From positions 45,678 to 109,677 of the IMG/VR virus record IMGVR_UViG_3300035633_000651: DNA of 64,000 nt, one strand, 5' to 3'. The translations under genes were made by a program, and so were the position numbers. The stretch is from a virus. The notes under the pieces are model-generated. The model was not told where the DNA came from, ran no database searches, and saw nothing but the letters and a program-made list of their open reading frames with translations. Below, piece after piece: positions 28,904-38,916 of the stretch (its first letter is position 1; every line of letters starts with the position of its first letter).

Positions 28904-30496
28904 TCATCCGATCGCAGCGGTCGTGAACGTGAGCCGGATGCCGTGCAGGATCCGCGTGCCGCCCGTGTTATTCGTGACGGTCAGGATGTAGCTGTTCTCA
29001 AAGACCGTGCTGGAGCCCTGAGCCAGGGTTGCGTTCACCGTCAGCGACGTGATGTTGTTGCCCGACGCGATCGTCGTGACGGTAGAAGAGCCGCCGGTCG
29101 ACTCGTGCTCACTCTGCACGACGTCGATGTCCAGGTTGTCCACGTTGTTCGTGACGAAGACCTCGACCGTGCCGAGGTTCAGGGTCAACTCCACCGGCAA
29201 GATGGACGCCAGGTCCCACACGCAGCGCTGACCGTTGGTCAGAACCACTTCGCCGTCGACGAAGTTCGCAGCTCCGTCGGTCAGGTGCGCGGACATGGCG
29301 GCGAAGTACTTGATGGCGCTCTGCGGGCTCACCTTGAAGGGAGTGCCCGTGACGAAGAGGTTGCCTGCGACGTTCAGGTCGTCGCCGCAGTCGACTTCAC
29401 CTTGGAGGTTCGAGGTGCCCGCGATGTCGAGTGTGCCGTTGCCGTCGATGTTGCCGGTCACATTCAGGGCGCCTTGGACGGAGGCGTCGTTGGTCATCGT
29501 GACGTCGGCCGAGTCGAGGCGCAGAAGACCCGACCCACCGCCCACATCGATCTCCAGAAGGCCGATGCCCGCGCCGCCGCCGTCCGGACTGTGAAACATC
29601 GTCATCCGGTTCGTGGCCAGAGGGGCGTTGTTGCTCATCGCCAGCGTCGTGACGCTGGCAGGTGCAGAGTTGTTGATGATCAGCTGCGGCGTGGGCGTCT
29701 CAATGAGCAGACCTTGGCTTCCAAGGGGCGTGCCGGACACCGTCAGCTCAGTGCAGGATACGAACCCGAGCCCGGTCGCCGACGCAATCGACGTTCCAGG
29801 CAGCACGATGGCCGTGGCAAAGAGCACGTCGAACGGCACACTGGAGCTGCCCAGGTCCCAAGAGTTGGCCGCGCTCGGCAAGATGTTACCGGTGACAGTG
29901 TTCGAGCCGTCCCGATTGAGCTTCGTCGCAAGGGCAGCCGCGATGTCGAGGGTCGAATCGAGCAGGTCAGGCTGCGTGATGTCTGCCGCTTCGAGGTCGT
30001 TGCCCGCGCCGTCGGCGTTCACGGTGGCGATGATCACCACGCGGTCCCGCGCTGTCTGGGTGTTGTCGACGAGCGTCGCGGGGAGTGCGTCCAGCTCTGC
30101 CTGCGTGAAGACGCCGACCGAGGTCACAGCCTCGGTTCGGACGTTGCGGGTCGTGCCGTCCGTCTCGTGAGGAGCGGGCGTCGTCTCGACCTCAGTGTAG
30201 ACGAGGCAGACGAAGTTGTCGACGCCGTCCGTGTAATCGCTGAGCGCGATGTCGGTCTGCGCGGAGGCCAGCTCGACCAGCTCTCCGTTTGGAGTGTAGC
30301 CGCGGCCCGCGGATACGTCGACGAGCGTGGCGGTCGTCCCATTGACGGTGACGACCAGACCCTCCGCACGGCCGCCAATGTCGCCGAACACGTCGATGCG
30401 CGTCTGTCGGATCTGGCGGGACTTGGTGGTTTCGGTGAACTCCAGGTCGCGCTGGCGAACCTCGACCTCATTGGGGTAGTTGCTTCTCTCGGTCAT
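28904..30496 (-). CDS. Tail fibre protein with repeat region
   Basis: The protein has 530 residues. The N-terminal 150 residues resemble a virion-attachment domain (RQIRQTRIDVFGDIGGRAEG, then GRGYTPNGELVEL). Residues about 220-400 contain short repeats such as ALNVTGNIDGNGTLDIAG, NLQGEVDCGDD and LNVAGNLFVTG, typical of beta-helical fibre shafts. The C-terminus is a separate beta domain. There is no chaperone-like gene after it, only the endolysin. Receptor contact is inferred. Confidence 0.75.
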   Translation of the reverse strand: MTERSNYPNEVEVRQRDLEFTETTKSRQIRQTRIDVFGDIGGRAEGLVVTVNGTTATLVDVSAGRGYTPNGELVELASAQTDIALSDYTDGVDNFVCLVYTEVETTPAPHETDGTTRNVRTEAVTSVGVFTQAELDALPATLVDNTQTARDRVVIIATVNADGAGNDLEAADITQPDLLDSTLDIAAALATKLNRDGSNTVTGNILPSAANSWDLGSSSVPFDVLFATAIVLPGTSIASATGLGFVSCTELTVSGTPLGSQGLLIETPTPQLIINNSAPASVTTLAMSNNAPLATNRMTMFHSPDGGGAGIGLLEIDVGGGSGLLRLDSADVTMTNDASVQGALNVTGNIDGNGTLDIAGTSNLQGEVDCGDDLNVAGNLFVTGTPFKVSPQSAIKYFAAMSAHLTDGAANFVDGEVVLTNGQRCVWDLASILPVELTLNLGTVEVFVTNNVDNLDIDVVQSEHESTGGSSTVTTIASGNNITSLTVNATLAQGSSTVFENSYILTVTNNTGGTRILHGIRLTFTTAAIG

Positions 30497-33400
30497 GGCA
30501 GAATGATTCCTGGTGCGTTGGGCGTCGAGCCAAAGACGCGGAGACCGCGTAGCCCGAGGCTATGGACCCGGATGTCCTGGGTGTTCTCGACACCGAAGAG
30601 CAAGATCCGGAGCTGGTGGTAGCGGAGGGAGTTGTCCACCGCCGCGTCGATGGTCGTGTCCGCATACGTGGCGGTCGCGACCAAAGGCTGAGTTGCCGCA
30701 CTTCGGACCTGCAGCGTGAAGTCCGGAGTGCGGGTGAATCGGTTGAAGATGGACTCGTACGTGAGCGTGTAGAGCGACGTCGGGTTGAAGACGGCTGCGT
30801 TGATGCTCAGCGTGTTCTGGTCGTCGAAGTCGAAGTTGGCGAAGGCGACCTCGGTCTGCGTGACGCCGTCGTCCTCGATCAGGACAGCAGAGTTCTTGTC
30901 GAGGTTCGACGGCGGGTTGAGGCTTGCGACGAAGTTCGCGTCGAACTGGACCGCAGTGGTCACCGTCCGCGTGCCCACGCTTTGGTCGACGATGCGCCAA
31001 ACGTAGGCGTCGACGAACCACAGGTAGTCCGCGAAGTCTGCGCTCAGGTCGATGATCTCGGTCTCGGCTGACATCAAGACGTCGTACGTGAGACGGTACT
31101 CGGCAGACGCGCTGAACTCGCCGTTGTCAATGTCGATGACGTTGCCTGTGTCGAACACGTAGGGCTGCGTGCCGCTTGCGTCGGCAGTGTCCGGCACAGG
31201 GACGGCGTCCTCGGTGAGGGTCGTCGAGCCGTTGGGGTTCTGTGGGAACGGGCCCAGGTGTGTGGTGGGGAGGGTCAAGGAGGCCACACCGAAGGCGTCG
31301 GGCGCGAGCAGCTCGTTCGGTACTTCAGAGACGCGTGTCGGGCGGGCATAGGTCAGACGACCAGGCACACCGACCACGACCTCCATATTCGTGAGCGTCG
31401 CGGCGAGCCAGCCCGTGTCATCATAGGCGCCGAGCACGTTCAGCGGGTTGCCGCTTCCGTCGTACTCGGACACGTCGAACCGGTCCGTCGTGATGTGTGC
31501 GGGCGTGATGAGGTCGATCTTGCCGCTGGTCGTTCCTTGCCCGTTGGCTGTAATGCCCAGCGCTGCATTCTCGGCCGCTGTCAGGTCCTCAGGCGACCAG
31601 ACGTACAGGACCTCACCGAAGTTCCGCTCGGCGTCCGAGCGCACGATGGTGCCGTTCGCCAGATACAGACCGCTGGTCAGCTCCGAAGTGACGATGACGC
31701 GCTCCACGGTGATCCGCTCACCGGCCGACGAGCCCAAGTGAACGAGACGTACGATGAAGGACGTGGCGTCGTTCGGCACTACGATGGAGCGCGCGACTCG
31801 CGTCGGGTTCGGGCGTGTCGTCCGAACGCCGCCCGCAGCTTCCTGCGTGCCTGCAACGGCTTGCACGGTGCCGACGTCGAAGTTCGAGCCGCCGTCGAAG
31901 CTCACGTCGACGCGGAAGTTCTGCGAGGCGGTGTTGTGCTGCTCGACCCAGAACTGCGCTCGGATCGGGAAGCCTTTGAACTCCAGCGCCCGTGTGATGT
32001 TCGACTGGAACTCGATGTCGTTCGCACCGCGCTCGATACCGAAGCCGGTCTGACTGACCAGTCCGACGTTCTTGATGGCGAAGTTCGTGCCCTCGGCAAC
32101 GAGCCATCCGTCCGGAACGAGCCCGCCCTCCAGCTCCAGGCTGTCGAACAGCGAGCCTCCGGTGATCGGCTGCAGGCTCACGTCCACGTCGACGACGAGG
32201 TCCGACTCCGCTTCTCGGTTGTCCGGGTTCGTGCGGAAGGGCACTTCGCCGTTCAGCTCGACCTGAAAGCCTGACGGCAAGTCCCGCGGCAGTCCAGGAG
32301 CTGCGAAGGTGAGCAGCTGCGTGCCAGGGTCATGCGCCGTGACTTCGATGACGTCTCCGAGCGACCAGCCCTGGTAGTTCTGCGAGCCTGCCGTTGTGAA
32401 CGTGCCGGTCGGCGACTCGTGGCGGAGCGTGTAGACCGAAGGACTCGTGACACCCGTGATGCGATGCAGTCCCGCGTTGGCGCCCGAGGTGATCCGGACG
32501 CATTCACCCACGCGAAGGTTGATGGCCGCGCCGGAGAAGGTCGCCTCGTTCGGACGGCCGAGGGTCGCGGTGATGGAACCGACGCCGGTAGCGATGATGC
32601 CGCGGCCCACACGCGCGGTGAACGGCGCGCTTAGAAGACCGATGGAGTCGCCAGGCGTGTAGGTCATGTCGGTGTCCGTGGCCACACCGAGCCCGGTCGA
32701 GTCGCCCACGTAGCGAGGCAGCCCGAGCAGCTCCCGGCTTGCGTCCGCGCAGTCGAGCAGGACCTCCACCTGTCCACGCTGCGCCTCGCCCGGGAAGGGA
32801 TTGAACAGGGAGTCGATCCGCAGCGCTTCGCCGGTGACGCCTGAGACCGAGGTCAGAAGCGTCGCAGGTCCGATCGGGTAGCGCGGGTCCGCGACGAAGA
32901 TGTTGTTGATGTCGGTGACCAAGTTCGAGGGCGTGTTGGTCGTCAGCGAGCCTGACGCCGTACCGAGCACGCACGTGATCGGCCCGCGCCCTGAGATATT
33001 CAGATGAAGCCGGTCTCGTCCGCGGCTGCCTGATCCGTCTGAGATGTCGTAGTTGGTCGCGATGTTCCCGACCACACGGTCGCCGACCGCACGGTACGGA
33101 ATGCGGTAGCGTCCACTGACGGGAATCGCCACCCGGTTGTCGTTGTTGCCTGCCGCAAGGTTTCCGTAGCTCAGGCTGAAGTTGCCGCTGCCGTCGTTGT
33201 TCAGTGTCAGGTTTGCAAACGGAGCAGTCGTCGACTCGCGAATGGCGGACCCTTCGAGAGCGACGACACGGATGAAGGCGTTCTCCGTAAGGCCGATGGT
33301 CGCGGTGCCTGTCGTCCCTGCGGAGGAGTTCGTGATCGACGTGACCGTGGCGAAGGTCTCAGCGCCCACACGGTTTCGCACCGAGCCCACCACAGGGCCT

Positions 33401-34272
33401 GTGTTCGTGAAGACCTCCGACACCGCGAGCCCAGTCGGGCCGGTGCCCGTCACCGTGATGGTGCCGCCGTCCCAAAGCACAGGGAACACGACGATGAGGC
33501 GCTGGGCGCTCGGAGGGTCGGTCGGCGTCGCCGAGAGCGCCGTCGCTGCGATGGAGCCCACCGCCGACAGCGAGACCTGGTTCAGGTTCGGAAGCTGCGA
33601 CGTGACGAGCGCTGTCCGGTTGTCGAGGAAAGGGTTCGAGTTGAGCTGCGAGCCCAAGAACCAGCGCGGGCGCAGCTGACGAGGAAGACGGAATGCCAGG
33701 GAATTCGTGTAGGCGGCGACCGCCTGTGCGATGCCTGCCGGCTTTCCCGAGAACAGACGGAAGGCCTGCCGGAGCCCCTGCAGGACGGTGCGGTACGAGT
33801 CGGTGATGTAGCCCAGGTCGTTGGGCTGCTGCAGCAGACGCCCGTGCACGTCCTCGATGTGGATCGAGTCCGCGTCTCGAAGCTTTGGTCCGCGCTCGAT
33901 GCTCGCAATGGCGGGGTCGATGCCGAAGAAGTTCGGGCTCCCTTCGAGCGCTTCAGCGTAGGACGCAAACCAGACGGCGTAGTCGCGCACCGTCACGTAG
34001 GCGCGGAGCCTCCGCGCGGTCTGGTCGTTCTCGATGGCCACTTCGTGCGGGCCGGGGTCCAGGGTCACGTCGACCACCACCGAGCCCTGGGCGTCTGAGG
34101 TCACGGTGCCTCGGAAGGAGTTGTCGACGAAGACGCCATAGACCTGCGACGGGAAGGCGGGGTCCTCGAACAGGAACTCCTGCGGGTCGTCGCGGAACGG
34201 CAGGACGTAGCCCTCGTTGGCATAGAAGGAGCCACGGGGCAGGGCGCGCAGGAGGTCTTCGTATCTCGGCAT
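30493..34272 (-). CDS. Large tail/baseplate-periphery protein
   Basis: The protein has 1259 residues from ATG 34272; a GTG 8 codons upstream would overlap the previous gene. The first 250 residues include YEDLLRALPRGSFYANEG and GYITDSYRTVLQGLRQAF, a helical region resembling baseplate-attached phage proteins. The rest is a string of beta domains rich in Thr, Gly and Asp with no recognised enzyme. It probably forms a fibre base or large baseplate spike; the C-terminal 300 residues may be the exposed part. It overlaps the fibre gene by 4 nt. Confidence 0.72.
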   Translation of the reverse strand: MPRYEDLLRALPRGSFYANEGYVLPFRDDPQEFLFEDPAFPSQVYGVFVDNSFRGTVTSDAQGSVVVDVTLDPGPHEVAIENDQTARRLRAYVTVRDYAVWFASYAEALEGSPNFFGIDPAIASIERGPKLRDADSIHIEDVHGRLLQQPNDLGYITDSYRTVLQGLRQAFRLFSGKPAGIAQAVAAYTNSLAFRLPRQLRPRWFLGSQLNSNPFLDNRTALVTSQLPNLNQVSLSAVGSIAATALSATPTDPPSAQRLIVVFPVLWDGGTITVTGTGPTGLAVSEVFTNTGPVVGSVRNRVGAETFATVTSITNSSAGTTGTATIGLTENAFIRVVALEGSAIRESTTAPFANLTLNNDGSGNFSLSYGNLAAGNNDNRVAIPVSGRYRIPYRAVGDRVVGNIATNYDISDGSGSRGRDRLHLNISGRGPITCVLGTASGSLTTNTPSNLVTDINNIFVADPRYPIGPATLLTSVSGVTGEALRIDSLFNPFPGEAQRGQVEVLLDCADASRELLGLPRYVGDSTGLGVATDTDMTYTPGDSIGLLSAPFTARVGRGIIATGVGSITATLGRPNEATFSGAAINLRVGECVRITSGANAGLHRITGVTSPSVYTLRHESPTGTFTTAGSQNYQGWSLGDVIEVTAHDPGTQLLTFAAPGLPRDLPSGFQVELNGEVPFRTNPDNREAESDLVVDVDVSLQPITGGSLFDSLELEGGLVPDGWLVAEGTNFAIKNVGLVSQTGFGIERGANDIEFQSNITRALEFKGFPIRAQFWVEQHNTASQNFRVDVSFDGGSNFDVGTVQAVAGTQEAAGGVRTTRPNPTRVARSIVVPNDATSFIVRLVHLGSSAGERITVERVIVTSELTSGLYLANGTIVRSDAERNFGEVLYVWSPEDLTAAENAALGITANGQGTTSGKIDLITPAHITTDRFDVSEYDGSGNPLNVLGAYDDTGWLAATLTNMEVVVGVPGRLTYARPTRVSEVPNELLAPDAFGVASLTLPTTHLGPFPQNPNGSTTLTEDAVPVPDTADASGTQPYVFDTGNVIDIDNGEFSASAEYRLTYDVLMSAETEIIDLSADFADYLWFVDAYVWRIVDQSVGTRTVTTAVQFDANFVASLNPPSNLDKNSAVLIEDDGVTQTEVAFANFDFDDQNTLSINAAVFNPTSLYTLTYESIFNRFTRTPDFTLQVRSAATQPLVATATYADTTIDAAVDNSLRYHQLRILLFGVENTQDIRVHSLGLRGLRVFGSTPNAPGIILP

Positions 34273-34276
34273 GAGG

Positions 34277-35923
34277 TCAGGTGCTCCGGCCCACACGGCC
34301 GCCCACGTAGCGGTCCGAGATGGCGGTGATTCGAGGTCCTGTCGGCACGTTGAAGACGCGCGCCAGGGCCGGGTCGAGGAAGTAACGGAACGCCGACGGG
34401 ATCGTGTCCTTCGTCGTCTCGCAGCCTGTCAGACGCACGTCTACAGGTCCAGGCAAGTTTCGTGCCGGCGTGACTGCCAAAGCCTGGTCAGGGCTCACGA
34501 CTTCGATGTTCGTGAGCGGTTGGTCAGCGAAGACCACCACCGGGCGTCGCAGGTAGCGCGTCACGCGTGTGGCCACCTGCGAGGCGGACGTCGCGCTGTT
34601 GCGCGCTCGCAGCTCCACCTGGGCGTCGGTCGCGACCCAGGACGCCGTCGTGACCAAGGCGCCGCCCAGGAACACGAAGACGTTCTCGTCGACGCGCAGC
34701 AGCCGGATCTGGGGGGACCCTCCGGTGGTCGCGATGACCTGGTTGAAGAGCGTTTGCGCGTTTTCCCGGACGGTCAGGGTCACCTCGCCCGCGAGCACGC
34801 TGATGCGAAAGTCGGTGTCCGCCGAGACGTAGAGGGCCAGCTCGAAGGCCGACTGCACCAGCGGGTCTTCGACCAGTACCACCGCCTGCACCTCGACGTC
34901 GACGTCCGAGGCCACTTGCACCGTCCGCACGCCGGCCACCGAGCCCGCGGTCACGCCCGTGTTGAGTCGCAAGGCCTGCGAGGCTGCGACTTCGAGGACC
35001 TCACCTGAGCCACTGCTGAGGTCGGTCCAAAAGCCCGGGTCGAGGGTCGCGTCGGTGAAGTCCGGCGTGCATGTGGTCATGTCGAGCGCCGAGCCAAACA
35101 GCGTCACGTTCTCGCCGCCCGTCGTGACGCCCAGCGTCCGGCTGATACCGAAGTCCACGCTGCGTCGGATGCGCGGCGTGAAGACCTGCGTGGTCGCCGG
35201 GATGAACGGCGCGATGGGCGGACCCGCCACTACGGCTGAGGCCGGAACGGACGTGCTGGGCGTCCACGCTGGCGCCAGGATCGCTGTGACGAGGCCAGTC
35301 GGCGTCGGGACGACGGTCGAAGGTGTCCAGGCGGGTGCCGTGACGAACTGGGTCGGCAGGACGGTCGCCGAGAAGACCTGCGCCGTCGAAGAGATGACCG
35401 CTGGCTGAAGCAGGGACCCGATCGCAGGCGTGATGAGAAGCGTCGACGGCACCCAGGCGGGTGCGACCAGTGGTCCGGCAACGACCGCGGTCCCCGGAAC
35501 TGCGGTGCTCGGAACCCACGCGGGCGCCACGACAGGACCGGACAGGTTCGCTGTGGCGGGGACCGCCGTGCTGGGCGTCCACGTTGGAGCGATGATCGGA
35601 CCCGCCACTACAGCCGTTGCGGAGACTGCAGTGGTAGCGACCCAGGCAGGTGCAGTCAGGTCGCCGAGGCGGGAAATGTTCGCTGCGCCGGAGACGACGG
35701 TACTCGGGACCCACGCAGGCGCACTTAGCACACGCCCGACCACGGCCGTTGCAGGGACATTGGTGCCGGCAACCCACGCCGGAGCGACGAGCGTCTGGTC
35801 TTGGGCGACGGTCGCCGCGAAGATGGTCGTCGACGCCACCCAGACGGGTGCCGTTAGCGTCTGCCCCGCGCCGGAGATTTGGACCGTCCGAAGCTGGACG
35901 ATTTTTCCGACGAAGGTTGCCAT
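34277..35923 (-). CDS. Fibre protein with APAWVPST repeat array
   Basis: The protein has 548 residues. It begins MATFVGKIVQLRTVQ, a start shared with the next upstream small gene. Residues about 20-250 are a tandem array of about ten degenerate 21-23 residue repeats with the core APAWVPST and an alternating VPATAVV strand. The second half is a beta domain (FGISRTLGVTTGG, VEVQAVVLVEDP, LFNQVIATTGG) resembling a lectin-like fold, ending in a basic tail. Repeat number may set fibre length. It is part of the fibre cluster between the baseplate and lysis genes. Confidence 0.72.
   Translation of the reverse strand: MATFVGKIVQLRTVQISGAGQTLTAPVWVASTTIFAATVAQDQTLVAPAWVAGTNVPATAVVGRVLSAPAWVPSTVVSGAANISRLGDLTAPAWVATTAVSATAVVAGPIIAPTWTPSTAVPATANLSGPVVAPAWVPSTAVPGTAVVAGPLVAPAWVPSTLLITPAIGSLLQPAVISSTAQVFSATVLPTQFVTAPAWTPSTVVPTPTGLVTAILAPAWTPSTSVPASAVVAGPPIAPFIPATTQVFTPRIRRSVDFGISRTLGVTTGGENVTLFGSALDMTTCTPDFTDATLDPGFWTDLSSGSGEVLEVAASQALRLNTGVTAGSVAGVRTVQVASDVDVEVQAVVLVEDPLVQSAFELALYVSADTDFRISVLAGEVTLTVRENAQTLFNQVIATTGGSPQIRLLRVDENVFVFLGGALVTTASWVATDAQVELRARNSATSASQVATRVTRYLRRPVVVFADQPLTNIEVVSPDQALAVTPARNLPGPVDVRLTGCETTKDTIPSAFRYFLDPALARVFNVPTGPRITAISDRYVGGRVGRST
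35260..35855 (-). repeat. Degenerate tandem coding repeats, period about 63 nt
   Basis: Motifs such as ACCCAGGCGGGTGC and ACCCACGCGGGCGC (plus-strand reading) recur near 35452, 35514, 35577 and 35640 at 63-nt steps and with looser spacing on both sides (35262, 35325, 35709, 35770, 35838). They encode the APAWVPST units. Confidence 0.7.
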
Positions 35924-35926
35924 GGT

Positions 35927-36199
35927 CTAGTCGTTGTCTCCGTAGACGGCGCCGTTTCTGAAGCTGGACGTTTTCTCTACCGTGGTGCCGAGCGGGAAGA
36001 CGTCACTGTCTTGGGGGGCTACAAGGACACCACGTGCTGTGGCCTTCGGCGTGCGTTCAGCACTGTTTCCGGCGAACGTCGTGTCAGCTTCCTCTTGAAG
36101 AAAGCCAGTCGAGGTGACAGGTGTCCGAAGAACGATGTCCCCGGACAGGTACTCTTCACTGTAGTCGACTTCGACGATGTGGCCTACGAACGTCGCCAT
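35927..36199 (-). CDS. Small MATFVG paralogue
   Basis: The protein has 90 residues and begins MATFVGHIVEVDY. It shares the MATFVGxIV start and, loosely, a VxxTxVxxT pattern with the repeat fibre protein that follows it 4 nt later. It looks like a short relative or remnant of the same family. A small adaptor between fibre parts is possible. Confidence 0.6.
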   Translation of the reverse strand: MATFVGHIVEVDYSEEYLSGDIVLRTPVTSTGFLQEEADTTFAGNSAERTPKATARGVLVAPQDSDVFPLGTTVEKTSSFRNGAVYGDND

Positions 36200-36202
36200 A
36201 GG

Positions 36203-37303
36203 TCACGCCGCAGGGTCGTAGAAGGAGAGAAGGCGACTGGAGTTGAGGAGCTGAGGAAAGGGGCGGTAGCCATCTCCCGAGTCGACGTCACGCATGATGT
36301 CGTTCGGGTCCGTCTGTCCGTTGACACCCCAATACACCACACAGTCCGACTCCCCACGCCATGAGCCCAACGTGACGGAGCCTGAGTCACGCATCTGCAT
36401 GCGTGAGCCTTGAAAGAAACCCGTGAACGCAGGGTCCTCTGCCGTCTCGCCGATCTCGTCGAAGAACTCGCCTTGCATAGACTGGTTGGCATTGGCCAGG
36501 CTGTTGCCGCTCGCGTCATGCGTGTTCGCATACGTGGGACCGCCGTTGCCGATAGATTCAGCACCGAAGCATGCGGGGTCCAGACCGACGATAGAGCCGC
36601 CCACGAAGCTCGTCGCGAGAGCGTCGAAGGTGATGCTGCTCGCGGTGACGGCCGTGACCTCTGGAAGCTCGATCCCGTCAGGCTCTAGCGCGGTGCCTGG
36701 GTCCGTCTGTCGCATGATGAACACGCGCTGCCCGACGACGATGTTGCTGCTGATGTCTCGGTCCAAGTTCACCGTGACCGAGCTGCCCGCGCTGGCCACA
36801 GCCGTCGTGAACGCGACGCCGTTCACCTGTGTGGGAATGTGCAGGCGTGCAGGGTTGACCCAAGCCGTGTAAGTCCAACTCGCGCCCTGGTTCACGACGA
36901 AGTGAAACTCGTACTCGTTGTAGCAGAAGAAATAGTTCAATTCTGTCGCGTTGAAGTTCTGCGTGTCGGTAAAGGGGTTTCGGGAGCCGGTCGAGGTGAG
37001 CGTGGCCCAGTCCTGGTACACGCCGTACCCAAGCTGCATAGCGCTGGTTCGCTGGATGCGAATGTACAGGCGCGTGTCTCCTGCACCGGAGGCGAGGGTG
37101 CGGTCTCCCCTCGATTGCCAAACCCGGTCTCGCGTCGCAAGCGCCGGGTCGATGTCGTCGAAGACCTGCCACGCATCGACTGCGTTGGTCTGATACGTGG
37201 CAAGCTGCGTTTCAAGGATTGGCAAGAACAGGTCGAGGGTGGCCTGAGCAGACACCTGTGCTGCAATCGTCCCGGTCGCGTAGGACGGCGTCCCGCGGGC
37301 CAT
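36203..37303 (-). CDS. Virion protein, paralogue of the upstream gene
   Basis: The protein has 366 residues from ATG 37303, which overlaps the upstream stop (TAATG). It shares the start MARGTPSY, a following helical segment, and the strand block FTTAVASAGSSVTVNLDRDI with the protein encoded just upstream. Both end with a similar beta domain. The pair is a tandem duplication that has diverged strongly. A decoration, fibre or baseplate-peripheral role is inferred. Confidence 0.68.
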   Translation of the reverse strand: MARGTPSYATGTIAAQVSAQATLDLFLPILETQLATYQTNAVDAWQVFDDIDPALATRDRVWQSRGDRTLASGAGDTRLYIRIQRTSAMQLGYGVYQDWATLTSTGSRNPFTDTQNFNATELNYFFCYNEYEFHFVVNQGASWTYTAWVNPARLHIPTQVNGVAFTTAVASAGSSVTVNLDRDISSNIVVGQRVFIMRQTDPGTALEPDGIELPEVTAVTASSITFDALATSFVGGSIVGLDPACFGAESIGNGGPTYANTHDASGNSLANANQSMQGEFFDEIGETAEDPAFTGFFQGSRMQMRDSGSVTLGSWRGESDCVVYWGVNGQTDPNDIMRDVDSGDGYRPFPQLLNSSRLLSFYDPAA

Positions 37304-38472
37304 TAGCTTGCTCCAGGACCGAGTGCAAGTGCTGGGCTGATGGACCCAGCAGCCCCGAAGAAGATCGACGGGAACACGATGTACTGGCTCGCCGTCTGGA
37401 AGTTGGCACGGAAGAAGTCGCCGTCCAGCAGGTCCCCTGGAAAGACGAAAGCGATCAGCTCCATCGTTCCGCGGTATCCTGTCTGTCCCGCCTGGTCTGC
37501 GTTCACGGCCACACGAGAGCCTTGCAGAAGTCCCGCGACGCTTGGGGCCGGCTGCAGAGGCGACACTGAGCCGAGGAACGACTCGTAGTCTGCCGTCTGG
37601 ACCGTCGACGAGCTGAAACCGCCGCTCACGTTGTTGGTGAAGTAGAGCGTCAGGTCGACGTTGCCGCCGGGTGTGAGGATCTCTTCTTCTGTGACGAACG
37701 ACGGACACGGGTCTAGTCCCACGATAGCCCCTGAGTCGAACGAGTTGCTGAGGTTCGTGAACGTGATGCTGGGCGTACCTCCACCGGTGATCGTCTGGAC
37801 TTCAGCTACTTCGACCGTCGGTGACCGAAGCGCCGACCCGGCCGGTGTCAGGTTGTAAATCCACACCTGCTGCGGACCGTTGGCGTCTCCCGAATCCAAG
37901 ATGTTCGCACTGATGTCTCGGTCCAAGTTCACTGTGACCGACGCACCTGCGGCAGCAGACGCTGTGGTAAAGGCGATGCCGTTGGCAGCGGTCGGAATAT
38001 GCGACCGAATCGGCGACCCGATGTGCAGGTAGTGGAAGGCGCCCGCCTGCTTCATCAAGAACACGAACTCGTACTCGTTGACGAGTCCCCAGTACTGATA
38101 CCCCGCGTTAGGGTCGATGTTCAGCCAGCGTGACGACGTCGACCCAGCCTGTCGCGAGCCGTTGTTGGCGGTCGTCGACCAGTCCTGCCACATCGAAAAG
38201 GCGATATCGTCGACCGAGTCCTGCTCGATCTGAAAGAAGAGCGCGGCGTCGCCAGCGCCAGCGACCAGACTGCGGTCGCCCACCGAGCGGTACACGTAGT
38301 CTTCGTTCGGTGGCGTGCCGTTGAGAGTGTCGTACAACTCCCACGCATTGGTGCCGTTGGACAGGTAGCTGTTCAGCTCTGTCCGAATGTCCGTGATGAC
38401 GTTCCGGGTCTGCGTGTCGTCGCCGACCGAGAGCCGAGAGCCGGTGAAGTAGTCCGGCGTACCGCGTGCCAT
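37303..38472 (-). CDS. Virion protein, paralogue of the downstream gene
   Basis: The protein has 389 residues and begins MARGTPDYFTG. The block FTTASAAAGASVTVNLDRDI and the segments around AWELYD and EYEFVFLM align with the downstream paralogue. It is beta-rich and lacks TM segments. The duplicated pair could give a heteromeric ring or two versions of one receptor-contact part. Confidence 0.68.
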   Translation of the reverse strand: MARGTPDYFTGSRLSVGDDTQTRNVITDIRTELNSYLSNGTNAWELYDTLNGTPPNEDYVYRSVGDRSLVAGAGDAALFFQIEQDSVDDIAFSMWQDWSTTANNGSRQAGSTSSRWLNIDPNAGYQYWGLVNEYEFVFLMKQAGAFHYLHIGSPIRSHIPTAANGIAFTTASAAAGASVTVNLDRDISANILDSGDANGPQQVWIYNLTPAGSALRSPTVEVAEVQTITGGGTPSITFTNLSNSFDSGAIVGLDPCPSFVTEEEILTPGGNVDLTLYFTNNVSGGFSSSTVQTADYESFLGSVSPLQPAPSVAGLLQGSRVAVNADQAGQTGYRGTMELIAFVFPGDLLDGDFFRANFQTASQYIVFPSIFFGAAGSISPALALGPGAS

Positions 38473-38484
38473 GAGCGTTCCTCC

Positions 38485-38913
38485 TTACAGCGCGAAGATG
38501 CCCGAGGCGTCCCAGGCGATGGTGATGTCACCGCCGTTCGGCGTGACAGGCAGACCGGTCATGGTGTCCCAGTAGACGATGAGCGGGCTGGTCGTCTCGG
38601 TGCCGGTCGCCTTGAAGAGCACGACCTGCGTGACCTGCGAACCGGACACGGCGGAGAACGTCACGTCGGCGGCGTCGAAGGCGCCAGCCGCCGACACGCT
38701 GAGGGACGCTAGGTTGCCCGATGTGGCGACGCGGTTTCCACCTGCGATGACCGGGTCGAGGAATCCGCCCGCCTGCGCGAAGGTGTAGCCGGCCGTCACA
38801 AGGACGACCTGGAAGTTGTCGGACGCCATGTCGATGGCATCGCCCGAAGTGGGGCCGAGGGTTCCCGGCGAAAGGAAGCGGAACTTGCCGCTGTCGTAAA
38901 GCACGTTGGCCAT
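38485..38913 (-). CDS. Phage-common small structural protein
   Basis: The protein has 142 residues. The sequence MANVLYDSGKFRFLSPGTLG, then NLASLSVSAAGAFDAADVTF and TGLPVTPNGGDITIAWDA, follows a pattern seen in many tailed phages (YDKGREKFL...G.FDA.DVTF...GLPVTPNGGDI). It is usually placed among head-decoration or fibre-adjacent proteins of unknown exact function. Here it is inside the fibre cluster. Confidence 0.72.
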   Translation of the reverse strand: MANVLYDSGKFRFLSPGTLGPTSGDAIDMASDNFQVVLVTAGYTFAQAGGFLDPVIAGGNRVATSGNLASLSVSAAGAFDAADVTFSAVSGSQVTQVVLFKATGTETTSPLIVYWDTMTGLPVTPNGGDITIAWDASGIFAL

Positions 38914-38916
38914 GAG

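Noticed and set aside
28466-30622. 718-residue plus-strand open frame
   Set aside because: It is antisense to the fibre and endolysin genes, whose minus-strand products have clear domains. High GC content opens long shadow frames, and the plus translation is rich in Arg, Val and Asp with no recognisable pattern.
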